64,000 nucleotides of DNA from Akkermansiaceae bacterium. GTDB taxonomy: Bacteria; Verrucomicrobiota; Verrucomicrobiia; Verrucomicrobiales; Akkermansiaceae. The notes under the pieces were generated by a model, which was not told where the DNA came from, ran no database searches, and saw only the letters and a list, made by a program, of their open reading frames with translations. Numbering within the stretch: the first letter of the stretch is position 1; each line of letters starts with the position of its first letter. The translations under genes were made by a program, and so were the position numbers. This document shows positions 54,521 to 64,000 of the stretch, one piece after another. The stretch lies in assembly GCA_013041925.1 (NCBI GenBank), contig JABDRB010000013.1:1-64000 (forward strand). Direction: 5' to 3'.

Positions 54521-56125
54521 ATGGTCAAACAGCGTATTCTTGTATCCGACCCCATTTCGGACAAGGGGGTCAAACTCCTCAGCAATCACCCAGAGCTCGA
54601 GGTGGATGTCCATACAGGACTGAGCCCTGAAGATCTGATCAAAATCATCCCTAATTACCAGGGACTCATCATCCGATCTCAGACGAAAGTCACCAAGGAA
54701 GTGCTAGCTGCAGCCTCTGAACTCAAAGCCGTTGGCCGTGCCGGAGTCGGCGTTGATAACGTGGACCGGGATGCCGCAACCAACCACGGAGTGATCGTGA
54801 TGAACACCCCTACAGGGAACACCATCTCCACAGCCGAACTGGCATTCACCCTGATGCTTTCCGCTGCGCGCAACATCGGATCCGCCCATGCCGCCGTGCT
54901 GGAAGGTGAGTTTGCCGCCGCACGCAAGACCTATAAAGGTATTGAACTCAACGATAAATGCCTCGCTGTCATCGGCATGGGCCGTATCGGCGCAGAATTT
55001 ACCAAACGCGCCCAAGCCTTTGGCATGCACGTCGTCGCCTACGACCCCTTTCTTACCCAAGCCCGAGCTGACCAGCTCAAGATCCAGCTGGCAGCGAGCC
55101 CAGATGAAGCACTGACGGGGGCCGATGTCGTCACCCTGCACGTCCCCCTCACCGACGACACCCGTCACATCATCAATGCCAATCGCCTCGCCCTGATGAA
55201 CCCAGGCGCGCTCGTCGTGAACTGTGCGCGCGGTGGACTCATCGACGAGTCCGCCCTCAGAGCGGCTATCGACACCGGCCACATTGCCGGCTGTGGCTTG
55301 GACGTTTATGAAGACGAACCCCCAGCCTCCGACCACCTCCTTTTCGATCTCCCCAAACACGTTTCCTTTACCCCCCACCTCGGAGCATCCACCCATGAAG
55401 CTCAGGAAAACGTCGGCATCCAAGTCGCCGAGCAACTCCGTGACTTCCTCACCACCGGCGAAATCCGTAATGCCATCAATATGCCCTCGCTCGACGCCAG
55501 TGCGCTGGCCGAAATCGGTGGCTACCTCGATCTTGCCAACTCCCTTGGTAAATTCCTCGCCAAACTCGGCCCCGCCAACCCAGACTCGCTGCGCGTCTCG
55601 TTCCACGGCGACATCGCAGAAAAGGACACCTCGCTGGTCTCCCGCACCGCGCTCACTGGATACCTCGAGGCCGCTCGCCCCGACGGACAGGTCAACATCG
55701 TCAACTCGACATCCGTCGCCCGTGACATGGGACTCGAAATCGTTGAGTCGACCATCAATGCACAAACGGAATACAATGAACTCATCGTTGCCGAACTCCG
55801 CAAAGATGGTAAAAAATTCCGCGTCGCAGGCACCATCATCGGCCAGTCACCTCGGATCGTTGAAATCGACCGCCTCTACGTCGACACCAACATCAAGGGA
55901 CACTTCCTTATCGTCCGCAATGACGACCGACCTGGCATCGTCGGCCTCGTAGGAACCGCCCTCGGCACAGGTGGACTGAACATTGCCAACCTCTCACTGG
56001 CACGCAATAAATCAGAAGGTGATGCCCTCAACGTCATCGAACTCGACACAGCTCCAGATGCTCAAATCATCGATACTCTGGCTACCTCGCCAGGTATTCT
56101 TTCGGTCATCGCCGTTGAAATTTAG
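54521..56125 (+). CDS. serA: D-3-phosphoglycerate dehydrogenase, long form
   Basis: Oxidises 3-phosphoglycerate to phosphohydroxypyruvate, the first step of serine synthesis. The 534-residue protein has the NAD-binding VIGMGRIGAEFTKRAQAFGMHVVAYDP, active-site VNCARGGLIDESAL and the catalytic-histidine region TPHLGASTHEAQENVG. An intervening ASB domain follows, then a C-terminal ACT domain (HFLIVRNDDRPGIVGLVGTALGTGGLNIANLSLARN) for serine feedback. The start at 54521 (MVKQRILVSD) matches the family; 22 upstream codons are open but lie in remnant sequence. Confidence 0.95.
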   Translation: MVKQRILVSDPISDKGVKLLSNHPELEVDVHTGLSPEDLIKIIPNYQGLIIRSQTKVTKEVLAAASELKAVGRAGVGVDNVDRDAATNHGVIVMNTPTGNTISTAELAFTLMLSAARNIGSAHAAVLEGEFAAARKTYKGIELNDKCLAVIGMGRIGAEFTKRAQAFGMHVVAYDPFLTQARADQLKIQLAASPDEALTGADVVTLHVPLTDDTRHIINANRLALMNPGALVVNCARGGLIDESALRAAIDTGHIAGCGLDVYEDEPPASDHLLFDLPKHVSFTPHLGASTHEAQENVGIQVAEQLRDFLTTGEIRNAINMPSLDASALAEIGGYLDLANSLGKFLAKLGPANPDSLRVSFHGDIAEKDTSLVSRTALTGYLEAARPDGQVNIVNSTSVARDMGLEIVESTINAQTEYNELIVAELRKDGKKFRVAGTIIGQSPRIVEIDRLYVDTNIKGHFLIVRNDDRPGIVGLVGTALGTGGLNIANLSLARNKSEGDALNVIELDTAPDAQIIDTLATSPGILSVIAVEI

Positions 56126-56243
56126 TCGACAGCCCGTATTTTTCGCAGAAATAGGCTTTACACAGCACCTGATCTGAGTATTTTCCGCGTCCCGACATCT
56201 GTCCCACCCCCTTTTCAACCTACTTCCCACTTCACTTTAAACC

Positions 56244-56408
56244 ATGAAAGTTCTTTCCTCACTCCTCTCCATGAAAAAGCGCCACGAAGACTGCCAAGTC
56301 GTCAAACGCAAAGGCACGCTCTACGTCATCTGCAAGAGCAACCCGAAGTTTAAGGCCCGCCAAGGAGCCACCAAGGGCACTCGCCTCAGTAAAAAGGGAG
56401 TGAAGTAA
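56244..56408 (+). CDS. rpmJ: 50S ribosomal protein L36
   Basis: A 54-residue protein. [24 protein letters not shown] then [17 protein letters not shown] is the L36 pattern of the form lacking the full set of zinc cysteines (two remain). The usual protein ends at about 41 residues; here [14 protein letters not shown] adds a basic tail. The gene stands alone with its own terminator, away from the alpha operon where rpmJ often lies. Confidence 0.9.
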   Translation: MKVLSSLLSMKKRHEDCQVVKRKGTLYVICKSNPKFKARQGATKGTRLSKKGVK

Positions 56409-56433
56409 TTCACGAACCCGATCCATTTCCCCA

Positions 56434-56466
56434 AAACCCTTCTCCGTTCGTTCGGGGAAGGGTTTT
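56434..56466. terminator. Terminator between rpmJ and the convergent lipoprotein gene
   Basis: A 12-bp stem (aaacccttctcc / ggggaagggttt, one G-U) with T-runs at the plus-strand end and a shorter run at the minus-strand end. It directly abuts the lipoprotein stop codon at 56467. Confidence 0.8.
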
Positions 56467-57255
56467 TTATGGGGCGTGATTCGTTCCAGTCATCACGCCA
56501 TCCCTGCGACTGGGCCCGTTCTGGCCCTTCTGGCTGCTTCTCGGCTTCCTCACTCTCCACTTCCACACGGCCCAAAAAAGAAGCAGCAAAATCACGAGAC
56601 CTGCGGCATACACCCACCACGGCAGTGGAATCGGTGCGACCATTTGTAGCAAAATGGGTTTTTGCGCACACTCTCTGAGCTTATAGCTCCACATCAGCGT
56701 CCGCCCACCATCCTCCACCACATGGGCATTGCTTTGCTCAACCGCCTCCGGCAGGTGGACGATGTAACGAAACTCGGAGTCCCCGAGGATGGACATCCCC
56801 CCATTCCCCAAATGCTCGTTAAAAAGCGGTTCCAAATACACCTCCCTGCTGAAATCAGCGGATAAACCTTGGAGGGATACCGTGATATCCCCCATGATAG
56901 CATGTAACATTTGATCCGCCTTACTGCGGTTCACCCCAGGCACGTGCTCGGCAAGAGCCCCCTCTATGGCCAGCATATTGTCCGTTTCGATCTCAATGGT
57001 GACAATCCTGCTTCCGTTTTCCTTATCAATACGGTTTGTCATCAGCGTGAGGTGTTTTTCTTTTTCCACCTCCTCCGCGATATTTGTCTTCAACCGCTCC
57101 GCATCCTCTGCCGAAAAAAGCATTCCCGGAACTCGATAGACCGCCTTCACCCGGGCCGAACCATCCGCCTCGATAAACACCTCCTCCTCGCCATCGATAC
57201 AGCTGCTGATCAACACCATCACGAGGGCGAGCATGATAAATATTACACGTCTCAT
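56467..57255 (-). CDS. Lipoprotein with C-terminal membrane helix, function unknown
   Basis: A 262-residue protein. MRRVIFIMLALVMVLISSC is a lipoprotein signal peptide with lipobox ISSC followed by Ile-Asp-Gly, so acylation is expected. The middle is a mixed alpha/beta domain (EEVFIEADGSARVKAVYRVPG). A single membrane segment lies near residue 222 (WWVYAAGLVILLLLFWAVW) with a basic tail. The start is the Met of MRRVIFIM; 26 more open codons upstream lack signal character. I do not recognise the family. Confidence 0.7.
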   Translation of the reverse strand: MRRVIFIMLALVMVLISSCIDGEEEVFIEADGSARVKAVYRVPGMLFSAEDAERLKTNIAEEVEKEKHLTLMTNRIDKENGSRIVTIEIETDNMLAIEGALAEHVPGVNRSKADQMLHAIMGDITVSLQGLSADFSREVYLEPLFNEHLGNGGMSILGDSEFRYIVHLPEAVEQSNAHVVEDGGRTLMWSYKLRECAQKPILLQMVAPIPLPWWVYAAGLVILLLLFWAVWKWRVRKPRSSQKGQNGPSRRDGVMTGTNHAP

Positions 57256-57360
57256 CGGCCATCGACACTGCACCACCCTCCGCTGACTGCAATACCGAAA
57301 ACCTGCCAATCTTACGCATTCTCCTTGCTCCATGGCCCGTCATATGGCAACCCAATCGCC

Positions 57361-58629
57361 GTGAACACTTGGCACAACAAACTCTCGGAATGGTTTTTCC
57401 AACAGGAACATTCCAACCTCGACTGGCACCTCAGCCTCGTGGTCGATGCCGTCCTGTTGATCTTCGTTCTCGTCGGCGCCTACTTCGCCTACCTCGCCGT
57501 GCGCAAAATCGTCACGGGCATCATCTCTCGCGTCATCAAAAAAACCCGCAACATCTGGGATGATGAACTGCTCAATAGCCAGCTCTTTAATTGGATCGCC
57601 CTGCTCGTCCCCGCGGTGATTATCCTCCATGCCGCCCCCCACGCGATTGTCACCCACCACGATGGAGTCCCCCTCTTCTCAGGCTTCATTCAAACATCGG
57701 CCAAGGTTTTCATCATCATCCTCTCCTTTCTGGCCGCCAACTCGCTCCTCAACATCCTCGAACGCATCTACAGCCGCTTTGAGGTCTCGCGCGAACTTCC
57801 GGTCAAGAGTTTCTTTCAGGTCATCAAAATCATCCTCGTCCTTGCCGCGATCATCTTTATCATCTCCACCCTGATCGGCAAATCGCCCGTCCTCATCTTC
57901 TCTGGCCTCGGCGCCATGACCGCCATCATGATGTTGATCTTCAAGGACAGCATCCTCGGGCTGGTCGCTGGCATTCAACTCTCCGCCAACCGCATGGTCG
58001 CACGTGGCGACTGGATCGAAATGCCCAAGTTCGGTGCCGACGGTGAAGTGCTCGAAGTCGCGCTCACCACCGTCAAAGTGCGCAACTGGGATAAAACCAT
58101 CACCACCATCCCAACCTACGCACTGATCTCAGACAGCTTTAAAAACTGGCGTGGCATGGACAACTCCGGCGTCCGCCGCATCAAACGCTCGGTGAGCATT
58201 GATATGTCGACCGTCGAATTCCTCGATCAAACGGATATCGATCGCTTAAAAAGCATTACCCTGATTAAACATTACCTCACGGAAAAACAACAAGAGATCG
58301 AGACGTGGAATACCGAACATGCCGAGCCGACCAACCACATCAACGCCCGCGCCCTCAGCAACCTCGGCACCTTCCGCGCATACATCCGTGAGTATCTTAA
58401 AAATCACCCGAAAATCTCGGAAAACGAAACACTGCTTGTGCGACAACTTCAACCCACTGCGCACGGTATTCCGATTGAGATCTACGTTTTCACCACCGAC
58501 AACGCGTGGGTAAAATTCGAGGATATCCAAAGTGACCTCTTTGATCATTTCCTTTCCGTGCTTCCCGCGTTCAGACTGCGTGCTTTTCAATCACCCTCGG
58601 ACCACTCATTTTTGCCAAGTGACCAATAA
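57361..58629 (+). CDS. Mechanosensitive ion channel, MscS/YbdG-like
   Basis: Opens under membrane tension to release solutes. The 422-residue product starts at a GTG because no in-frame ATG lies close. It has about five membrane segments (LSLVVDAVLLIFVLVGAYFAYLAV; LFNWIALLVPAVIILHAA; TSAKVFIIILSFLAANSLL; IKIILVLAAIIFIISTLIG; GLGAMTAIMMLIFKDSILGLVAGIQL), then the MscS beta domain (ARGDWIEMPKFGADGEVLEVALTTVKVRNWDKTITTIP). The long C-terminal region fits YbdG (415 residues). The cysS start follows 10 nt later, so the two are probably co-transcribed. Confidence 0.85.
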   Translation: MNTWHNKLSEWFFQQEHSNLDWHLSLVVDAVLLIFVLVGAYFAYLAVRKIVTGIISRVIKKTRNIWDDELLNSQLFNWIALLVPAVIILHAAPHAIVTHHDGVPLFSGFIQTSAKVFIIILSFLAANSLLNILERIYSRFEVSRELPVKSFFQVIKIILVLAAIIFIISTLIGKSPVLIFSGLGAMTAIMMLIFKDSILGLVAGIQLSANRMVARGDWIEMPKFGADGEVLEVALTTVKVRNWDKTITTIPTYALISDSFKNWRGMDNSGVRRIKRSVSIDMSTVEFLDQTDIDRLKSITLIKHYLTEKQQEIETWNTEHAEPTNHINARALSNLGTFRAYIREYLKNHPKISENETLLVRQLQPTAHGIPIEIYVFTTDNAWVKFEDIQSDLFDHFLSVLPAFRLRAFQSPSDHSFLPSDQ

Positions 58630-58639
58630 CCATCACCCC

Positions 58640-60031
58640 ATGAACCTTTACGACACACTCACGCGCCAGCAACGCGAACTCAAACCCATCGACGGCGAAA
58701 CCTTCCGATTCTACTGCTGCGGCCCGACCGTTTACGGCCCGGCCCACATCGGCAACTTCCGCACGTTTGTCATGCACGATGTGTTCCGTCGCGCGCTCGA
58801 AGCGGGAGGCATGAAAACGCTGCACGTGAGAAACATCACCGATGTCGACGACAAAACGATCCGTGACGCTCAAGCATCAGGAAAAACGCTCAAGGCGTTC
58901 ACCGCCCACTGGACAGAAAAGTTTCATACCGACTGCTCCGCCCTTGGCTGTTTACCCCCGCATATCGAACCCAGTGCTCTCGAGCACATCCCGCAGCAAA
59001 TCGAGATGATCGAGAAGCTGATCGAAAAAGGCCACGCCTACCCGTCCGATGACGGCTCGGTTTATTTCAGTGTTTCCTCGTTTCCCGACTACGGCAAACT
59101 CTCCCATCTCGACACCCGTGAACTCGATCTCGGAAAAACCCAGAACGCCCGCGCCGATGCCGATGAGTATGAAAAGGACTCCATCGCCGACTTCGTCCTC
59201 TGGAAATCCCGCAAACCTGAAGATGGCGACAATTTCTGGTCGTCACCTTGGGGCGATGGCCGACCTGGCTGGCACCTCGAGTGCTCGGCCATGATCAAAG
59301 AGTATCTCGGCAATGACTTCGACCTCCACTCCGGCGGCGTCGATCTCGTATTCCCCCACCACGAAAACGAAATCGCCCAGAGCCAATGCTCATGCGGCGG
59401 CCAATTTGCCGCCCACTGGTTTCACATCACTCACCTGATGGTCGACGGAGGCAAGATGTCCAAATCCTTGGGGAACCTCTACACCATCGACGACTTAGAG
59501 AAAAAAGGCCACACCGCCATGGAAGTCCGCTACGTCCTCATTTCCGGACATTACCGTAAACAACTCAATTTTACGTTAGACTCGCTGCATGCTGCGAAGG
59601 AGGCGTTGCAGAAACTCGCCAAGGGGCGCGAAGCGTTGCACGCCAAAACTCAAACTTCAAATTACATGGCCAGCTCGGACGACTTTCAGCTATTTCAACC
59701 GGCTTGGGATTCCTTGAACCGTGACTTGAATACGCCTGCGACGTTAGGACATTTGTTCTCAGGGCTTAAAGCGGCACAGAAACTTGAAGATGATGAGGCC
59801 GCTGCTAACCTTGCGGCCTTTGATGCGATTCTCAAGGCCCTCGGCCTCGAGCTCCCCGCCGAAGAACCGGCCTCCGACATCCCAGCCGACGTCCAGAACC
59901 TCGCCGAACGCCGTTGGCAAGCCAAACAAAACAAAGACTGGGCCGCCTCCGATCAATTCCGCGACGAACTCACCGCCCTCGGCTGGACCATCAAAGACAA
60001 CCCCGACGGTTACGAGGTCACTCCTCGCTAG
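58640..60031 (+). CDS. cysS: Cysteinyl-tRNA synthetase
   Basis: Charges tRNA-Cys. The 463-residue class I enzyme shows the zinc-site start FRFYCCGPTVYGPAHIGNFRT (HIGH variant HIGN), DVDDKTIRDA, the HPHHENEIAQSQCSCG-like zinc segment (FPHHENEIAQSQCSC), and KMSKS in DGGKMSKSLGNL. The start at 58640 (MNLYDTLTRQQRE) is the family start; upstream codons lie in the channel gene. It follows the mechanosensitive channel gene by 10 nt. Confidence 0.97.
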   Translation: MNLYDTLTRQQRELKPIDGETFRFYCCGPTVYGPAHIGNFRTFVMHDVFRRALEAGGMKTLHVRNITDVDDKTIRDAQASGKTLKAFTAHWTEKFHTDCSALGCLPPHIEPSALEHIPQQIEMIEKLIEKGHAYPSDDGSVYFSVSSFPDYGKLSHLDTRELDLGKTQNARADADEYEKDSIADFVLWKSRKPEDGDNFWSSPWGDGRPGWHLECSAMIKEYLGNDFDLHSGGVDLVFPHHENEIAQSQCSCGGQFAAHWFHITHLMVDGGKMSKSLGNLYTIDDLEKKGHTAMEVRYVLISGHYRKQLNFTLDSLHAAKEALQKLAKGREALHAKTQTSNYMASSDDFQLFQPAWDSLNRDLNTPATLGHLFSGLKAAQKLEDDEAAANLAAFDAILKALGLELPAEEPASDIPADVQNLAERRWQAKQNKDWAASDQFRDELTALGWTIKDNPDGYEVTPR

Positions 60032-60079
60032 CTTTTCTGTCTAAAATTCACTATTCTCAATCCACCCTTTACCACTCAA

Positions 60080-61054
60080 ATGATCCGCCCGCGCCGTAAT
60101 CGCAAGTCCCCTGCCATCCGTGCCCTCGTCCGCGAGACCACCCTCTCGGCCTCCGATTTCATCTACCCCCTCTTTGTTCACGACAAGGAGGTCGATGAGG
60201 CCATCGACTCCATGCCTGGCTGCACTCGCTGGTCGATTCATGGCCTCGTCCAAGAAGCGGGTGAAGCCCACGCGCTGGGCATCCCCGCCATCGTCATCTT
60301 CCCCGCGATTGCTGAACCGTTAAAAACGTCAGACGCCGAGGAATCCTACAACGACACAGGCCTCGTCCCCCGGGCCATCAAGGCACTCAAAGCCGCCCAC
60401 CCAACTCTCTGCGTCATCACCGATGTCGCACTCGATCCCTACAATGCCGATGGCCACGACGGCTTGGTTCGAGAAAACGACAAGGAAGAACTGGAAATCG
60501 TCAACGACGAAACCGTCGAGGTCCTCTGCCAGCAAGCACTCAGCCATGCACGCGCTGGAGCCGATATTGTATCGCCCTCCGACATGATGGACGGTCGGGT
60601 CGAAGCCATCCGCACCACACTCGATTCCGAAGGCTTTCAGGACGTCTCCATCCTCGCCTACACGGCAAAATACGCCTCTGCCTTCTACGGCCCGTTCCGC
60701 GGCGCGCTCGAGTCCGCTCCCAAAGCGGGCGATAAAAAAACCTACCAGATGGATCCGGCGAATTCCCGCGAGGCGATCCGCGAATCCTTGCTCGACGAAG
60801 ACGAAGGCGCCGACATGATCATGGTCAAACCCGCGGGCCCCTACCTCGACATCATCGCCCAGGTCCGAGAAACAACCACCCTCCCCGTAGCCGCCTATCA
60901 AGTTAGCGGGGAATACCTCATGATCAAAGCCGCAAGCCAAGACGGTTGGCTGGACGAAAAATCCATCATTTTAGAATCCCTCACCGGCATCAAACGCGCT
61001 GGAGCCGACATCATTCTGACCTACTTTGCCAAGGATGCGGCGCAGTGGATTTAG
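60080..61054 (+). CDS. hemB: Delta-aminolevulinic acid dehydratase (porphobilinogen synthase)
   Basis: Condenses two 5-aminolevulinate molecules to porphobilinogen in tetrapyrrole synthesis. The 324-residue protein carries both Schiff-base lysines (YTAKYASAFYGPFR and MIMVKPAGPYLD). The metal site reads DVALDPYNADGHDG, with Asp and Ala in place of the zinc-ligand cysteines, so it is the magnesium/potassium-type enzyme. It follows cysS by 48 nt on the same strand. Confidence 0.96.
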   Translation: MIRPRRNRKSPAIRALVRETTLSASDFIYPLFVHDKEVDEAIDSMPGCTRWSIHGLVQEAGEAHALGIPAIVIFPAIAEPLKTSDAEESYNDTGLVPRAIKALKAAHPTLCVITDVALDPYNADGHDGLVRENDKEELEIVNDETVEVLCQQALSHARAGADIVSPSDMMDGRVEAIRTTLDSEGFQDVSILAYTAKYASAFYGPFRGALESAPKAGDKKTYQMDPANSREAIRESLLDEDEGADMIMVKPAGPYLDIIAQVRETTTLPVAAYQVSGEYLMIKAASQDGWLDEKSIILESLTGIKRAGADIILTYFAKDAAQWI

Positions 61055-61115
61055 GGAGGGGCGACACCTCGGTCGACCTCTCAATAATCGACGCGGACAT
61101 GGTTGACCGCGGCCT

Positions 61116-62255
61116 CTACTTCACCTCGCCATTCACCAGGGTCTTCCAAACACTGAAGTCTTGATCAAGGATCGCGATATCGGCGCAGAAGCCAGGCTCC
61201 AGTTTCCCCACACCCTCCAGACCTAACGATTTAGCCTGATTCCATGAGGTGGCTTTTACCAGTTGATTGAGTGGGATATCCGTCAATTCGACCACGTTAC
61301 GCAACCCCTCGTTGTAGAGCAGCACACTTCCCGCAAGTGCTCCGCCCTCCTTGAGTCGGGCCTCTCCGTCTTTAACGGTCACAGGAAGCCCGCCGAGCTG
61401 AACTTCTCCTTGCCCTATCCATGAGCCGCACATCGAGTCGGTGATCATGATGAGTTGCTCGATCGGCTTCACACTAAAGACCAGTTTTAAAAAGTCGGGG
61501 CATAGGTGAATAGTGTCGCAGATGAGTTCGATTTTCAGGTCAGGATCGAGCAAGCCAGACCCCACCACGCCGATCTCGCGATGGTGTAAACCCGTCATGG
61601 CATTACCAAAGTGGGTGAGGTGAGTCAGACCAGCCTCCTTGGCCGCCATAACTTGATCGTAAGTGGCTGATGTATGCGCCGCTGATGAGCTGATGCCCGC
61701 AGCCTTGGCCTGACGGATACATTCACAAGCACCCGGAACGTCGGGCGCGATTGAAAACACGGCGGCCGGTGCGATCTCGTGCATCCGTTTCAACTCCTTC
61801 CAATTCGGCTCACGCACAAACTGAGGATTCTGGGCGCCGGCATTCGCCTTATTAATAAATGGCCCCTCCACATGCAGTCCGGGAGTTTTGGCAAACTCTT
61901 GGTTGGCCATGTAATCGGCACAGGTGCCCGCAATTTCTTCAAGGAGTTCCTGCGGCTGAGTCAGGGTGGTCGGCAGCCACGTGGTGACACCTTCCCCGAG
62001 TTTCCGTTGGGCAATGTGGCGGATGCTTTCAACATCATTGTCGCACACGTCTTTCCCATCGGCACCATGGGCATGAATGTCGATAAACCCAGGCATGACA
62101 TAACGTCCACCCGCGTCAATCACGTCATCAACCACCGGAAGCGACTCGCTCCCCTCGTGAATAGCCGTAATGACCCCGTCATCCATATCAATCACCCCAT
62201 TGTGGATTTCCACATCCGGAGAAACAATATGCGCGTTTGTTATCCGTAATTTCAT
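61116..62255 (-). CDS. nagA: N-acetylglucosamine-6-phosphate deacetylase
   Basis: Removes acetate from GlcNAc-6-P in amino-sugar recycling. The 379-residue amidohydrolase has the metal-binding FIDIHAHGADG (HxH), GLHVEGPFINKANAGAQNP, SAAHTSATYDQV, LTHFGNAMTGLHHRE, and the catalytic aspartate in MITDSMCGS. The start at 62255 (MKLRITNAHIV) is the family start; the longer frame overlaps pgsA. It lies 32 nt after pgsA. No nagB or PTS gene is near. Confidence 0.92.
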   Translation of the reverse strand: MKLRITNAHIVSPDVEIHNGVIDMDDGVITAIHEGSESLPVVDDVIDAGGRYVMPGFIDIHAHGADGKDVCDNDVESIRHIAQRKLGEGVTTWLPTTLTQPQELLEEIAGTCADYMANQEFAKTPGLHVEGPFINKANAGAQNPQFVREPNWKELKRMHEIAPAAVFSIAPDVPGACECIRQAKAAGISSSAAHTSATYDQVMAAKEAGLTHLTHFGNAMTGLHHREIGVVGSGLLDPDLKIELICDTIHLCPDFLKLVFSVKPIEQLIMITDSMCGSWIGQGEVQLGGLPVTVKDGEARLKEGGALAGSVLLYNEGLRNVVELTDIPLNQLVKATSWNQAKSLGLEGVGKLEPGFCADIAILDQDFSVWKTLVNGEVK

Positions 62256-62287
62256 TTTTGTCTCCTTCTCAGCATCATCCCGAAAAC

Positions 62288-62878
62288 CTAGTCTTGATCG
62301 AGGATGATACTCTTGGAACTCCAAAAATAAGACCACCCCGAGATCACAGTTAAAGCGACGGCAGGCCAGAGCGAAAGAGGAAACAAAAGATGATCCTTAT
62401 TTGATAAATACTGCAACGTCGTCACTATGAAATGCGTGGATTCCACGGATTCAAACGTGAGATAAACCAAAGCCGTAATGATAAAGATGAGTTGGAAGGT
62501 TGTTTTCCATTTCCCCAAACCATCCGCCGCGATCACGGTTCCTTTTTCCACCGCGATCTGCCTGATCCCGGTCACCAAAAACTCACGGCACAAAATCAGC
62601 GCTGTGACCCACACTGGACACAAGCCCTTGGCCGAAAGGTAAACAAACCCCGAACAAACGAGTATTTTATCCGCCAACGGGTCAAGCAACTTCCCCAATG
62701 ACGTCACGAGGTTCAACTTCCGCGCCAAATAGCCATCCAACCAGTCAGAAATCGCACCGAGGATAAAAGCGGATAAGGCAATCGCGTAACCCACCACGCC
62801 TTCAGCCGACGCCGCCCCACAAAAAACAGCGGTCAAAACGAGACGAAAAAGTGTGATCGTGTTGGGTAAATTCATCAT
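62288..62878 (-). CDS. pgsA: CDP-diacylglycerol--glycerol-3-phosphate 3-phosphatidyltransferase
   Basis: Makes phosphatidylglycerol phosphate at the inner membrane. The 196-residue protein has the CDP-alcohol phosphotransferase motif SDWLDGYLARKLNLVTSLGKLLDPLADK and four to five hydrophobic helices. NLPNTITLFRLVLTAVFCG is the standard start, so I use the Met pair at 62875-62878; the frame opens 28 codons earlier. It is upstream of nagA in the same direction and divergent from gnd. Confidence 0.92.
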   Translation of the reverse strand: MMNLPNTITLFRLVLTAVFCGAASAEGVVGYAIALSAFILGAISDWLDGYLARKLNLVTSLGKLLDPLADKILVCSGFVYLSAKGLCPVWVTALILCREFLVTGIRQIAVEKGTVIAADGLGKWKTTFQLIFIITALVYLTFESVESTHFIVTTLQYLSNKDHLLFPLSLWPAVALTVISGWSYFWSSKSIILDQD

Positions 62879-63072
62879 GAAGGTGCCTGTGACAGCCCGA
62901 ATATGAACACAACACGCCCACAGGGCAATGCCCAGCTTCGCGATTCGGTGGATTTTTTTCAAAACCGCAGCCGGTCATGATAAGGAATCGTCACCGTGAC
63001 ACAAGTTCCTATTGCCTCATCGCCCGCTCCGTGAATAATGCCGCGGCATCTACCTACCCAACCCACACCACC

Positions 63073-64000
<928 letters not shown>

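Overview
The window looks like chromosomal DNA of a Gram-negative bacterium of the phylum Verrucomicrobiota (Verrucomicrobiales-like). The assignment is an inference. It rests on several PEP-CTERM sorting proteins, a b558-type succinate dehydrogenase, EF-G paralogues, an arylsulfatase-type sulfatase, a cytochrome c/FG-GAP protein, an H1-like basic protein, a TMTC-type glycosyltransferase with TPRs, and ribosomal proteins with long low-complexity extensions. Most of the window is core housekeeping sequence. The accessory parts are about 4.4-13.5 kb and 45.2-54.5 kb.

Layout. 0-4.3 kb: ndk and the sdhCAB operon on the plus strand. 4.4-6.8 kb: an outer-membrane-like protein and a PEP-CTERM protein. 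7.0-13.5 kb: a minus-strand glycan-type cluster (TMTC-like transferase, AsnB amidotransferase, SAF/homoserine-dehydrogenase-like oxidoreductase, FAD flavoprotein, RmlC-like cupin) whose last four genes nearly all overlap. 13.9-19 kb: fba, a VC0807-like membrane protein, a degenerate pterin dehydratase, a lipoprotein, an H1-like protein and ilvA. 19.1-34.4 kb: one long minus-strand array, str-S10-spc, running rpsL to secY. It lacks tuf, rpsN (S14) and rpmD (L30), and a gene for a secreted coiled-coil protein sits between rpsS and rplV. 34.9-37.4 kb: a CAU-anticodon tRNA and a second EF-G gene on the plus strand. 37.4-43.8 kb: a minus-strand run with a bifunctional PBP whose transpeptidase motifs are degenerate, a zinc-ribbon membrane protein, a nucleotidyltransferase-like protein and an N-acetylglutamate-synthase-like protein. 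A MidA-type methyltransferase is divergent from it.

45.2-54.5 kb is the plastic region: a PEP-CTERM gene and a divergent GntR/LacI-type regulator, an IS4-family element with 21-bp inverted repeats and a broken transposase, a sulfatase, another PEP-CTERM gene and a heme c/FG-GAP protein. It ends in about 700 bp of scrambled remains that resemble a decayed second PEP-CTERM/sulfatase pair and a REP-associated transposase tail. 54.5-64 kb returns to housekeeping: serA, a stand-alone rpmJ, a lipoprotein, a mechanosensitive channel, cysS, hemB, nagA, pgsA and the start of gnd, which runs off the window.

The observations I would look at first are the secreted-protein gene inside the S10 operon, the RG-rich extensions on both S5 and S3 (neighbours at the mRNA entry site), the PBP that has lost its SxxK serine and lysine, and the mosaic decay at 53.8-54.6 kb. 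No CRISPR array, rRNA operon, prophage or obvious defence system was seen.
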